Origin: Paramacrobiotus metropolitanus
Taxonomy: Eukaryota; Tardigrada; Eutardigrada; Parachela; Macrobiotidae
DNA: 64,000 nt
Assembly (NCBI RefSeq): GCF_019649055.1
Contig: NW_026570232.1
Span: 1,240,001 to 1,304,000 of the forward strand
Direction of reading: 5' to 3'
Both the position numbers and the translations under genes were made by a program. The notes under the pieces were generated by a model. The model saw only the letters and a list, made by a program, of their open reading frames with translations. It was not told where the DNA came from and ran no database searches. Positions 22,227 to 36,000 of this stretch are shown in pieces. Each line of letters begins with the position of its first letter. The first letter of the stretch is position 1.

Positions 22227-25200
22227 ATGGCTGATGACAACCCAAGCAAAGCTGATGTTGCAGCAGCGCTGAAAAGACTGCGAGGGATTTCCAGTAATAA
22301 GGTAAAATTTTTAAAAACAAATAGAAAGTAATTGCGCATCGAATCAGATGCCCTGTAGACCGTCTTGTGTTGGTCGTTAAGTCAAGCAGGTTTTCATCTT
22401 ATGGTGCTGGTTTTCTAGACATGTTTTGATTGTGGAGCAAAAAATCCCACTTGGGCCAGCGTAACATATGGAATTTTTTTATGTATTGACTGCTCGGCAG
22501 TTCACCGATCTTTGGGAGTTCATTTATCGTTTATCAGGAGCACGCAGTTGGATACCAATTGGACATGGCTCCAGCTACGTGCTATGCAGCTCGGGGGAAA
22601 CGCACATGCTGTAAGTTGTATAACTGCGGAACTTTGCCACGTTCTGTTCGTTTGAAATGGTTTTGCACACACCGAACAGAGAACTCGTCGTGGAGAATTG
22701 ATTTCGAAATTATTATCCGGATAGCGATGTGATTGCGTAAATCATAAAATTGCTGTTATCCATAAAAGTGATAAAATACTAACGAATATAGTTTTGCTTA
22801 AATAGTGTTGCTAATTTGACGTGGCTTTTGGATTGACTTTTTTAGGCGGAATTTTTCCGACAGCATGGGTGCACGACAACGGATGCTCAGCAAAAATATA
22901 ACAGTCGTGCTGCACAATTGTACAAAGATAAACTGCAGCAAATGAGTATTCAAGCCATGAAAGTCCATGGATCAAAGGTACGAGAGAAAATCAGCATAGA
23001 ATGATAAAATATTATTTTTCTGGTAATAAGTTTGTGCTGTAAAAAAGGCTTTAAAATAATCTGTACAAAAATATTAGTCTGGAAGGATTATCCGCACTGG
23101 AATTATGTAAATTTGTGCATGGCTCATTTTATGCGCACCGGTGTAAACCTTCAGCGTAAAATTACTTAGTATGTTTTCTGCCAAATTCAGTCAGCAGTTT
23201 ACGTACTTTCATGTTAAGCTTTTACCCGTACTGTATAGCTTTTTGGTGTTGCAGCTCCATTTAGAGCATATTGTCGACGCCAATCCAGAAGAATCCGCGC
23301 CCAAATCCAAAAAAGATGATAATTTCGATTTCTTTGAAGTTCATTCGGCAGAAAATATTCAAGAAGACAATACAACGTGGCAGCAGACGAAAGAAAACAA
23401 ATCATCCAACAAAGCGAAAAATGGAAGTGCAAAGTTAGGCGATGGTATGTTTTCTCATCGGAGTGTACTTAGGCCGTTCCCCTTGATTCACGGAAGTTTT
23501 TTGCTTCCGTACCATCTTACCCATATGTACTGCGGCTTTTTGTTTTATTTTTGTAATAGGAAAGTTTAATTTGTGAAAATTATTATTGTTTTTAGATAAT
23601 TTTATATTTTACTACATTCATGGATTATCACCGCAAAGAATTACATTTTTAACGGTTTAGGTTTCTTTTCCTGTAATTTTTTGCATTTTATGTGTTTTTC
23701 TACCTTTGTTTCCTGTTTGCTACTTTCCAGCTACTGGCGAAATACTCTTGAACCCCAGCCTTCCACAGAACCGTTGTGTGAATGTTCTTTGGAGTTTAAT
23801 GTTCAGTTCGTTTCAGATCTGCTTGGTCCGTCGGTTGAAGCCGCCCTGAACGATACCGCTGGTTCCGAGCATTCCAGCCCTATTGGCAAACATACACTGG
23901 GCACCCGTAAGACCGCTGGACCGAAAAAGGGTAAACTTGGCGCTCAGAAGGTTGAAGCCGATTTCGAAGAATTAGAGAAACAAGCTGAAGAAGCTGAAAA
24001 GCGTCGTTTGGAATCGCTGGCTGCCCGGTCCAAGTTCGAAGTCAGCAGCGCGGAGGATTCGAGCAAGTAAGTCAACCGTGTCGGTTACCTTTATGGGTGC
24101 TCCTGCAGTGTTTCTCAAGAACTTCCTGTAAAGCACAGTTAGGTTATTGCGTTAAACTTCATATTGTTTAGGGCGCAGATTTTGATGGTAATGCTAGATT
24201 TCTTGTCCGAGTATTTTTTCCGTGACTTATGAATCAGTACGTAATAACTCGAGAGTACGACATAAAGACAAGAGCATGCGAAGTTAAAATAATCAGCATT
24301 ATTTAGAAACGTTATCAGTAATTACTGTATTTGGGTTTACTTTATGAACAAAGTAAAAAGGATATAGCCAACAACAATTATAATGTTTCTTCGGGGTTTA
24401 TTTCGGTTCTTGTTAGATACTCACTAGATATGTTGTGTAGGATATCTGCACGCTTTGCGTACCAAGATGTGGACGTGGACAGGAAAAAAGAGGAAGAGCG
24501 TATAAAAAAGGCAGATCCGAAAAAAGCTGAACAATTAGAGCGGCTGGGGATGGGTGTCGGCGCCAGAGGGTACGTTTGCCCTAACTATCTGATATGTGTA
24601 CATTGTAGATAGCTGGCACATGCGTAAGTTTATTCGCTTGGTTGTATACGCCGTTATTATAAGGGTTACTGTAATTATAAGATTTGTAGCTTTGCTGTGT
24701 GTGTCCAAAGTAATATGTTTTTATTGTAATTCGCCAGTGACTTTTTGTGGAAATTTTGAAGGATTCTCGTTAACTGTTTCTTTGCAAGACCGTGTTCATT
24801 CGGAATTGGGTTTTGTAATTACACAGGAAGATTAGTCATTCCATTTTATCCGACATGACCAAGATCGAGCAGGAACGCCCAGCCGGACGCAATGAGTTCA
24901 GATCGTATGGTGCTGTGGATCGTCAGCCCAAGGAAGACGATTGGGAAGAAAGTGGAAACTCTCGGTAACAAATCTGATTTGCCGCTGTTTTGTGGTTTTG
25001 CTCATGTTTACGTCGGAAATCAGGGTCTGACGTAAAGTTTAATCACATTTTTCTTTTTTATTATGTTGAGGTAGTTTCGGTTATTTTGCATACATTTCGG
25101 ATGAAGTCAGATTTATTCTCGAGGTACTTAGACTTGGCAGTTTAGACCTGCAGTGTGAACGTTTGGTTGTAGCAATCGGGATCGTGAGGAATTCAAGTCG

Positions 25201-26284
25201 TTTGAAGATTACATGAACCGCATGACGGTTAGTGATCGGTCGACGGCATCCGGCAAATCCTCCTCATACGACGATGACTACGGCAAGAACACTTCACACA
25301 CATCTGCCAGCGACAGGTAATTGGGTTTTGCTTACCACTTGACACGTGGTCACACTGCTGGAGAAACTTGTCAACTTCAGAAATGGGGAACTCATGTGTT
25401 GCGTTTTGTGTATGTAGTAGTGCGTCACGATACAAGAAACCCGATACGAGCAGCGCAGCCGGTGATGATGCTCAGAAGAAGTTTGCTAATGCCAAGTCAA
25501 TCTCATCGGATATGTATTTTGGCAATGATAAAGCCAGCGATGTAAGTGCTCGTGGGTTTAATTCATAGTGACCCGTTAAGTTGAAGTTGTAACCTTATTT
25601 ATATTAAATTTGCAATATACATGTAAAAAATAGTGCGAATGTTTTCGGGTGAACTGAACTTCGCAGTTTTGGTTCATATGTGTACTTAATGGGAATCGTA
25701 GTGTAAAGGCATTGCAGTTTCGTACAGATTCCAAAATAGCAGTGTCGAAACACTGGAGGAAATATTTGTCATAAAAAGGCGATATAAAATTTTAGCGTAA
25801 TATGTGCTAATATATTTCCTAATTATTTTTTTGAGATTGAATCTGTAATACTTACTTATTAAGTACGAGTACATTAATCATCCAGATTAATCATTCGGAT
25901 TGTATAATACTTACCAAAAATGCGTAAATTCTTTTGTGTGCTTCAGAATTTAAGGTATGTAAATTCGTGTAGGTATGTAAAATGAGCGCACGGTACTTTC
26001 GGTTGTTTCATAATGTTCCTTATTATTGGTTTTAGTGGGAGACCAAGAGTAACAATTCGCGCTTCGATGGGAAGAGCAGCATTTCCAGTGCCGAATACTT
26101 TGGCACCGGCTCGCCACAGTCCACTTCGCGTTCCTCGACGTACAGCAATCTGAACCTGAACCTGCAGACGCCGGATCTGACGGAAGTGAAGGAGAGCGTC
26201 AAGCAGGGCATCACCAAGGTGGCTGGCCGGCTGTCCACCATGGCCAGCAATGTTATGACCAATATTCAGGAACGATATGGTTGA
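22227..26284 (+). CDS. ARFGAP3: ArfGAP2/3-type ADP-ribosylation factor GTPase-activating protein
   Basis: Ten exons: 22227-22301, 22419-22610, 22846-22977, 23255-23444, 23817-24066, 24441-24569, 24827-24964, 25173-25316, 25418-25541 and 26036-26284. All are GT-AG with matching phases, giving 540 residues against about 520 in vertebrate ARFGAP2/3. The ArfGAP zinc finger is complete: Cys27-x2-Cys30-x16-Cys47-x2-Cys50, followed by the catalytic arginine finger Arg55 (CX4R). Later landmarks typical of ARFGAP2/3 are GAQK, the RFAYQDV stretch, [23 protein letters not shown] and the C-terminal amphipathic segment ending NIQERYG. Family members stimulate GTP hydrolysis on Arf1 at the Golgi and bind coatomer, controlling COPI coats. 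ARFGAP2 and ARFGAP3 cannot be separated here; an invertebrate usually has one such gene. The acceptor of exon 9 is a doubled TAG. Confidence 0.95.
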
Positions 26285-27082
26285 TCACGGGATTATCTAG
26301 CATGCTGGTTTGGAAGAAAGAGTTTATTGTTCATTTTTTGGTGAAATCAATTCCTTTTTTTTAAATCTAAGGCATCATGCGGCTTGTTCATTTGTCAGCG
26401 CGTGTGGTGGTCATTGTCGTGGGTCAGTGGAGTGTCGAAATGGGTTTCGTATGCTAACCTTAGCGGCCTGCAAAGCAGTAGAGAGTGGAATGATTTCCTG
26501 TGTTTGGTTGGAAAGGTTGGTGAGTTCGGCGCACCAGCGTGAAAATTATATTTGGAAATTTAATAAAAAAAGTCTGATAACAATGATATCAGTGTAGGAT
26601 AACGATGAAGATGTAGAACGAATGGGTTTTTTGGCGGTTTGCATTAAAGATGCATTAAGCGATTTTATGTGCAACACTTTCAGAGCCTTTTAGCTGTTTT
26701 TTTATCTGCACAAAATTCAAAAACTGTGCCTTCGATGTCGATTGTCGGAAATTTTACTAAACGACAGCCGTAGCGCACCGTACAAAAGACGTAAATATGT
26801 GCCCGACATAAATTTCACATTACAAGAAAAATAGCGGACAAATATAATCAATACGCAACAATTTTTGGCAGACATTAGACAGATCACCATAACTCACAGG
26901 AAGAACACCAAATTAACACAGTTGAAAGTTGGATAAGTCGTACGCTAATAACTGTCTCTTCATAATTCTGTTTTTTGCGCAACCGGGAGAAATGCCACCA
27001 AGTGCAGAACAAAGGGTAATAATTATCCAAATTGAAACTATCCATCAATCGATCCGCACAGGAAGTCGCGCGGACATATTAT
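26285..27082. other. Convergent 3' region of ArfGAP and receptor genes
   Basis: Two 3' ends meet here. A plus-strand AATAAA lies at 26562-26567 for the ArfGAP transcript. Nothing else is recognised. Confidence 0.5.
26562..26567 (+). terminator. Putative polyadenylation signal of the ArfGAP gene
   Basis: AATAAA 278 bases after the TGA at 26284, in an A-rich context. Confidence 0.4.
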
Positions 27083-30000
27083 TTAAACGGGAGTTTCGTT
27101 ATCCAGCGCCAGCGCCGTTAAGAAGGTGGGGTTCCATTTGACGTTCGGCTTGAAGTGGGTCGAATCGGAGTTTGGTAGGAGGATGGCGCGTTTGTTGTTG
27201 GACGGTCCGCCGGTGCAGCCGGTGGTGCTGCAGCTGCCCGACAGACTGGACCATTCGCGGCAGTTCTGGACGGTGCGCTGCAGTTGGCGCCGGCACTGCT
27301 GACCGGCGTCCTTGCTGAACGGGCAACACAGCAGGCGGAAGAAGGCTTTGCGGAACAGCGGATTCACCACCGTATACACCACTGGATTCACTAAAATCGG
27401 TCGGTCCATTAGTATTTCTTTTAAAAAGTTATGCTAAAAATAATTGTAGTTTGTTAAATGCTTAGCCATTTCCCATGTAATTAATGGCTGCCCATGAAAC
27501 ATCGTGACAATATAAACATCTAGTCGAGTAGTTAAAACTTCCTTAATCAACAATTTAGCTTGAGGTGTGAGCAGTATTGCACCATACTGTATGCACTTCT
27601 CCATTGTACGACAATCGATGTAGCGGCTAAGTGCAAACTAATCACACAATCTTTTATAATGGTAATTATTTGGTACCGTATTAAATAATACTTCAAATAT
27701 CAGTTTTTGCCCTTATGTAACAAATCTTGAAAAGGTTTTAAATGTTTTTGCCATACAGAAATAAGCACTGAGTCCATTTAATATGAAGAAACAAGAATCG
27801 ATTCGGTTCCGATCTGTTTATGATAGATAGTCTGTGCGATTCAATTATTCTAAATTCCTCACTGTACTGCGCCGTATTTTATTAGGATTGTACTGCAGTA
27901 CGTATAAACGTAGTCAAGTGGCTTGAAACTGCATCCTTGACGTCGACGAAATGTTGCAATTGTTGGAATCTGTATAAGCCAGACTTCAAAATTAATTGAG
28001 AATATAGAGGAACAGGTTTAGGGCAGTTAGCGCACTGTCAGCACTAAAATATTGGTCACTACACTACAGTTTGGCGTGAGCCGTACAGTAACTTTGTATT
28101 TTTCGCTGTTTCAGTTTATGCTCGATTGGTACAGTAGTCTGGCTTGTACACAGCTTACAATTAATAGGCAATAATAGCCGACGCCTTTATGAGTCTTTAC
28201 GACTACCGACTGTCGTCATCAAGCAACATGTAGAAAAGCTGCAGGTGTAACGCGATTCATCAAGCCGATTAGGAGAATTATGATTTTACTAGAAGAGACG
28301 ATAATCAAACTCACAATATTAAAAAGGACACCACTCGGTTCACAACCTTTTTACGTTTCGTTCCCTGCACAGCCTTTTCCGGCAACTCCTTTAACTGTGT
28401 CTACCGGCACGTGCGAAACGGATTTAACTATTTGTACTTATTACTTTATTTCCTTACAGCTGTTTGTTCAATTATTGCGATCCGAGTTCTGTAAATGAAT
28501 GATGCTGCTACCAGCCTGCTGCCAGTAAACAGCGCACAAAAGAATGCTGTTTGTGTTGTCTACGCAATTAATTCCTGGATGTAGAAATGAACCAGGTATC
28601 AGGCAATCTTTCCAAACTTTTTTAAATCTTTTTAAACTTTGCAAAATTATAGTGTGGGAAATAAATCGCGAAGTTTTCTTATGCTCATGGATTATGACCT
28701 GGAAGAACTTAAAAGCGAAAAGACGAAAAGGTCGTGAGTACAAGAGGTAATTCGAACCGAGTGTAAGGTTGCGAACGGAGTGGTCACCTATGAAAAATAT
28801 TTTAGAAAGTTTCCTTTTCTCATGCAAACGGTTTTTTTTGTCAAACCATCCACCTCGATCGATATATTGTGCGGCAGAAACCTTGCCATTACTGAGGGTA
28901 AAGCACCCACTTCTGCGTGCTTCCAAAGTAATATCACCACAGCCGAACGCATTTGTGTATGATGTACAATACCTATGCTGGACGCCCATCCCAGCCACAA
29001 AAACACCTTGAGGACGATCGGCTTCGGTGAGCAGTCGTAGCCGTTGAAGAGGCAGGCGCCCATCCACAGATTGTTGACGAAGAAGGGTGTCCAGCAGGCC
29101 ACGAAGAGCGCGAAGACGATGCTGAGCACCTTGGTGGCTTTCTTCTCGCTGTCGACTTTCTGAGCACTGAGCTTCTTCTGGCGACGCCGATTGAACAGAT
29201 TTACCGCCGCCTGCATCTTGCTGACGCCCTTGGAGCTGCGCGTCGGACTGTTGGAGGTGGCCAGCGGCTCATCCGGCGAAATGTCCGACGCCGAGGACTC
29301 TTCGTTATGCGACACGCCGACGTTCCCGTTGGATCTGTCAAACGGGAAAATCACAACGATACAGTGGCTGAGCTGTTTTAGCGGCCGCATCATCGGGCAC
29401 TTCGGCATTTCCAGTTTTCTGAACTACGGCATTTCGGCCAAATCATATTTCATACTAAACCGCTTTTGCGGCTATACTAATCACATTAATATGTAATAAT
29501 GTTATATCCGGTTGCGCAACTGAATGACAGAGCGGAGATAGGGAACGGTATATAAAAATAAAAATAGTATATCTATATAATAGTACTGTGTAGTATACAT
29601 ATAAAAAAGTATATTCTTTTTACTGTGTAGTACAAAGTACTACAAAGTACTGTGTATTACAAAGTACTGTTTAGTACTGTGTAGTACAAAGTATACAAAA
29701 ATAGTACTGTGTGTGTAGTCTTTGAGTCAGAAAAACAAAAAGAGAACGATTATTCAAAACATGGCGACAACGAAAACGGATACATATAGCAGCTGCACTA
29801 CGGATGTTACAGTAAGTACTGTACCTGCGATGTTCGCCGCTGTTGCTATCACTGCGGTAGCGCGCTTTACAGCGTTCGGGCGGCGCCCGCTCCTGTGGTC
29901 TCCGCTTAATGGCCGTCCGTGAGCGGCTGACCGCCCCGCCGGCCTCGCGCTTCCCTTCCGACCAGCGGGCCTGTTCCCTTAGCAGTTTAACCGTCAATCC

Positions 30001-33000
30001 CATCATGAAGGCCATCACGGCCAGCGGCAAGAAGAAGGCCGTGAAACTGCCGGCCACCATAATGTACTGGTTGTCCATCGTACACAGACAGGGCGTGGGC
30101 AAGACGTTGCTCGGGTCGTGCAGGCTGACGAAGATGACCGGCGAGGAGATGGCCAGGGTGATGATCCAGACAAAGGCGATCTTCAAGTGGATGACGGAGT
30201 TGGAGCGGTTGCGCTGCTTCAGCGGACGGGAGATGCCCAGATAGCGGTCAATACTGATGAAGCACATGTGCATGATGCTGGCCGTGCAGCCGGTGATGTC
30301 CGAGAAGTTGTACAAAACACACATACTGAAGTCTAACGGCCAACTACCGCCTGCAATCATAGTTTTAAATATTAGCCGCCTGCAATCATAGTTTTAAATA
30401 TTAGCATAATAAATTACTGAATACACTAATATATCTGTACGAGTAATAATAATTTGTGCACATATAATTAAACTAATTTAATGCACAATATTAAACAGTA
30501 CAATAATAATAATCACATTACAATACTAGTAATACAAAGTATTATGATGTTACTGTACAGATTTAGTAACATATTATTTTGTTATGGTGTTAAGTAATAC
30601 CAAGTACGGTACACGCGCTGACGTCTAAACGATGGTGTACAAATCAATAACTCGAAATTTACATACAGTGCGATTTTTTTTGTTTACTGAATAGATCACA
30701 GATTATAACTCCAGAATAATATATAACATTAATTATGACTGGACCCGTTTCCTGTTTATTTGTTTATTATCATTGAAGTATTTCTAATTCGGATTGGATT
30801 GTTTTTGCTTTCGCGTATCGTAATGTCGCTCGAATATAGCTTATAAAGCAGCATGTATGTAATTTAATAATATAATACGAATGTAATAATATTAGCATGT
30901 AATAAATAAAGAGAGCACTAAAAGTAGTTAAATTTCGCTGCAACAATCAGTGTGGCAAATCTATTGCCATGTCAAACGGGAACGAAGTTCATTTCTCGAT
31001 TTTACCTATTATTTTTTCATCAAGCTACTCTTTCTTTATCGGTGACTGTAAAATATGGGTTAACTGCGTCATTTATCACTGATAGTCATCTGAGGAGTGT
31101 ATAATTACATAACCGCTAGAAGGGATACTTGCGGTCCAGTCAAGGGGAAAAGCGACTAATTTCTGATTCTGACACTAATGGCTCATTTTTCATTTGCTTT
31201 TTGACCAGTCTGGGACCGGCGTTTACTGCGGTCAAATGTTTGTTTATATATGCGGTAAGGAGCGTGCACTTGCGAAACAAGTGTTGATACGACGCTTTTC
31301 TTATAATAAAATTGCACTTTAATGGGTCGGGGATGAAAGATGTGTTCCAAGGAATATACTTCTACGGCGTCCGATGCCGGCTAACCTAATTTTGCACTTC
31401 TGGTTTACTGCCGGAATTAGATCTCTAAATAAATACCGTGACGCAATATGCAGGGGTTCACCTTCCAGTTTTAGCGGTTTTCTATTTTATTACACACGTC
31501 ATACCGCAAAAATTGCAGAAACAAAGCTGTAAAAGCCTAGAATTCACAAATAAATGTGGGAAGAACCTTTAATAAGTATCATATCAGAAGTACAAACGTA
31601 GTACTAGAAACATTTATAACAGAAACACCTCCTCAATGCTATCTTGATCGGGAATTGTACCCATTACACAGATCGCATTCCCCCGTTGTATCTGTATGGA
31701 GATTCGCTGTCTAAAAAATTTTAATATCTTCAATAAATGTTATTGAAGATATTAAAATTAGTTAACAGAAGTTGCAATTCGACTCTGGTAAGCGATACAT
31801 TTACAAAATTTAGTTTTTTCAGCGAAACTCTATAAAATTAAAATGTTGGTCATTAGCACAGTAAGAAAAGTATTGCCTTTAGGATGAATATACATGTCGG
31901 CTTCAGTTTGCTTCCGAGTGCAGGTCAGCTGTGAAATCGGGAAACTGTGACACCGGAAGAGGATCTCTGCAGTGCACCGGTTTGCATATGTAGACGACAA
32001 AATTTTATACACTATACCGACACAGCACGCCACAGTTATACCACTCGTGTGCATTGTAATTTGCAAATAACTGCGCATAATAGTTTTAAATTACGTTTCT
32101 GTAACTACCTACAGTACAAACGAATCTTTGTCAACCTGAATTTATCGGAGTGACTGTGTTTAGATTTATCGAAAAAATAACACTATTAGAAACGGAAATT
32201 AATATAAACAATTATTATCATCATATTTTTCACTTTATTAAAAGAAAATCCGCCAAACGACAAGCGCTGATCAGTTTCTAAAAGCAATAAGAGTGGAAGA
32301 TGTAGCGGAGTGTAATGGAGAAGCCGGAAGTTATGTTTAAGCGGAAAACGAGGCGCAAAGCGCGTTACTGACCCTACGTTTGCTTTCCTTCCTGTAATTA
32401 TTCCTCAGTAGCCGAGAGGAAATCCCGGTGTCTGTCGGCCGTAAAGTAAACAGTCCTTCCCACATTTACGCCGGCATTAAACAGGCACAAATTCAATACT
32501 TCGTGCGGCCAGCTGTACACTTAAACAGTTCTTATCATCAACGCATCGACGCCCAATTTTTCTTCCCTTTTCGTGGAAAGTATACAAGCCATTGCGAGAC
32601 AGTTAGGCGTGGCAGTCTTTACAGAGACACGTATCTCGTCCGCATGCCATTTCGATTAATAAAAATACCTATCATAAAAACAGTCCTGCAGCCTTAAATA
32701 CCGAAAGCCCCGTTTGTAAAGAATAAGTACGAGTAAAGTAGAAACAAAACTATACGAGTACCGTAAATTGCTAAATTATTGTAATCTGGCAGGACACTGG
32801 TACGAGTATTATCAAACGTAACCCTGACTTTGAGCTTAATACAGTGCGCCTATAAAACTCGATACACAACAAAAAATGCAAGTGCGCGCGCACAGAATAA
32901 ACTTGTGCGTATATAATGAGTACTGACGATAATTTATAATACACACATAAGAAAGCTTGAATCTATTTCAATAAATTTAATTCCATTTCTTCTAAAAATT

Positions 33001-36000
33001 GTAACAACACACTCCAAATTTTTTTGATTTTTTTAAAACTCTGAAACAAGGTCTGAGCGCACGAAATAGCTTGGACTATACTCTATGCCGACCGTTGCAG
33101 CGCTATTTGCCGGTTAATGCTGGAGGAAAAGTATTTTGACAAGTGCTGATGTTCTGCATGGACAAATTGTCTGCGCCCAGATTTCAACATTTGAGTGACA
33201 ATTTGATGGATGTAGCACCCGCATTTCAAAGACGCTGGAGACGCTGTTTCTTCTAAACAGCCTGCACACACAATTCACAGACGCCACTGTTTAAACAAGG
33301 ACGCTCCGGTTGGGGCGTTGACAAATATCCCAAGTATCCGGCATAACAGATGGGCCGGCATAAACAGCCCAACTAAAAGGTCATTGTACCCACGGCAGCC
33401 TACTTCAGTAGCAAGGGTTATTATGAAAAAAATATTTCACCAGTATCTGAAGCTCATATTTCAGACTATACAAACAGGTAACATTAAACTGACACACATT
33501 TGCTAATATTTAATTACTTACATAAGGAGCATTTACATTTTTTCCTATCATTCCTGACACAAAGCGCTGCTGCGCAAGTAAAATGTGAGTGGCCTTCTAA
33601 ATCACTTTTTCCTTATCTCACCAAAATGGTATATCTTCTTCACCAAAGTTATATGGCGAAGTGAGGTTTATATATGTATGTACGATTATGCAATTAGCAC
33701 AGTATACGCATATGATTGTGAGCATGCGAATTTTCATTTGTGCTTACAAAACTCAAAGTCTAAAACTCAGACGGCTCTAAAACCTAGGTAATCGATGCGT
33801 ATACCAGATTACCAAATTTTGTCGCATACGACAGTAAGATAATAAATTCTGAGATGAGATGGAATTTTTCTCATCGCTTTTTGTAGCCGCTTCATTTCTA
33901 AAAATAATTTTTTTTAGTATTTGCAGATCTATCCTGCATTCAACGATTCCATGCGAAAGAATCCGGAAAAAAACACTACCGTATTTGTTATATAAGAGAT
34001 CACACAGAGGGCACATATGGTCAGGCGTATCGCGGGAGTAGATGGAAATAAGTTGAAGCATCATAGACATTGGCCATTGAGGGGCTGAATTGCCTGCTAC
34101 TGTTAATTAAGTGAAAAACTAACGGAAGCTGTTATGACAAGGGAGCATGACAAAAACAGCTTTACTGGCATCTTCCGGTATTAAAGTTTAGAGCGGGGAC
34201 GGGCAGCAGCATGCAGCATGATGGATGTTGCAAAGGGGGGAAAGTGTCCTAACGGAGAATGCCAGCGGGATACGCTCCTTCTGCACGAGTGCGAACCATC
34301 AATGGGCCAGCTAACTTGTACACATATATTTATATCTTATACAGATATATATGTACCATGCATCGTGCAGGGAACGGGAGAATTTATGTACTGCATGGGA
34401 GCCGTATACACATATACATATATCCGCAGCCGGCAGAACAACGCCGCTCCAAATGACAGCGCATTGCATTCTCCGGCTCTAATCAATATATGCATACAGA
34501 TTGGCCATTCTTCATTGTCCAACGTGTATCATTTACCAGCGATCACGTAGTTCTCCCATGCAACGCACTTTGATCACAGTTTAAAGATTGCTCGCCGGAT
34601 AAATGCCGAAGTTTCCGATTGTTTAAGGGAGTTGCAGAAAAGCCGACATGCGCAACACATACGTGTAAAATATATATTCACACCAAAAGCAAAATTAATA
34701 GCCTAGTTTACATAAAAAGCACGCAAATATTTGGGTAAAAATGAACCGAATATTTGGGTAAATGGCACAATGAAAGCAATATCATAAAGAAACCGCTTTT
34801 CATGTAATTCTTGGATAAGTTATTGCAGTTTACCGGCATGAAACTAGGCGGAAACAAACAGCGAAGTAATGGCAATTGGAGACACAGTTGCAACACGTGC
34901 GTCAACCGTTCACGTACGTATAACTAAACAGATTAATTTCTATATGCACTTTTTTGCAGTGTTTTACCAAATAATAGTAATAATTGTCTACTAATATACT
35001 ACCAGTATATACCACATATATAGTAAAACCAGTATTTCCCAACTAATTTAATTTTGTTAATGAGATTAAACCGTTTTCGTTAAGCAAACGTACGCATGGA
35101 CCTTCGAATTTGTGGGGATCGACAAATCGGTCGCGTGTGCCCATTTGTTGACTGCGGCCGAGGCCATCGCAGTCGGAACACAAAGAAGAAGGCGCGTATG
35201 TACATAAACAGCCCCCACTCATAATTCCCATGTGTGTACCACGTGGTGCCATTAAGGTCCACAATATGATTTCGTGTTACGAGTCGTTTGCTGGTGGAGT
35301 ATGCATATTACAGAACATATTACGCTACGGACAAATACACCGAAAAAATGCCGGCTTTCTCTTTCTCCGGGGTTTTAATCACATCCAGCACGAACACGGT
35401 TTGTAAAAATACAACACATACATGTATGCACGCCCAGAACTGTGCCCTGTCGCATGACCTTGAGATGGGGAAAATATGTTGATTGTGCCATGCATTCGGC
35501 AACGGTCGACCATAAACGATGGCCGACACGCTGTGATTGGCCGCTGCCGTCATTGTGTGTGTGTTACCAGCTAAACGATTATGCTAAACAGTTCCTTTTC
35601 ACATTTCCGGTTTGGAGGGACGAAAGAAGCAAACCTTGAGACAATCGACAAAGACCCGGCTCAGTGGCGCAGGCTTAGGCGCTGCCGCTGCGCTCGAGTG
35701 TGCCGGCACACACTCTCATTCTCAGGCTCAAACAAGTGTGTAAATCCCACTCCACACTCTCGCAACGGTATCGGAGCGCGGATAGGAAATCTGGACGGAA
35801 ATCCGCAAAGGAATTTTTGCGGAAGAGAAAAAATACCGGCAAAAGGCAGTGTTAAAAAATGTCGTAAAATTTTATTGGAATTAGCACAAACCTTAAAATG
35901 CCACTCAGATATTTTGTTAAAATCGCTCTGAAAGTCCTACAGCAATTCTCGGCCTTGCTTTTTTATCGTTTCAGGGGAAAATATTTTCATAAACAATTAA

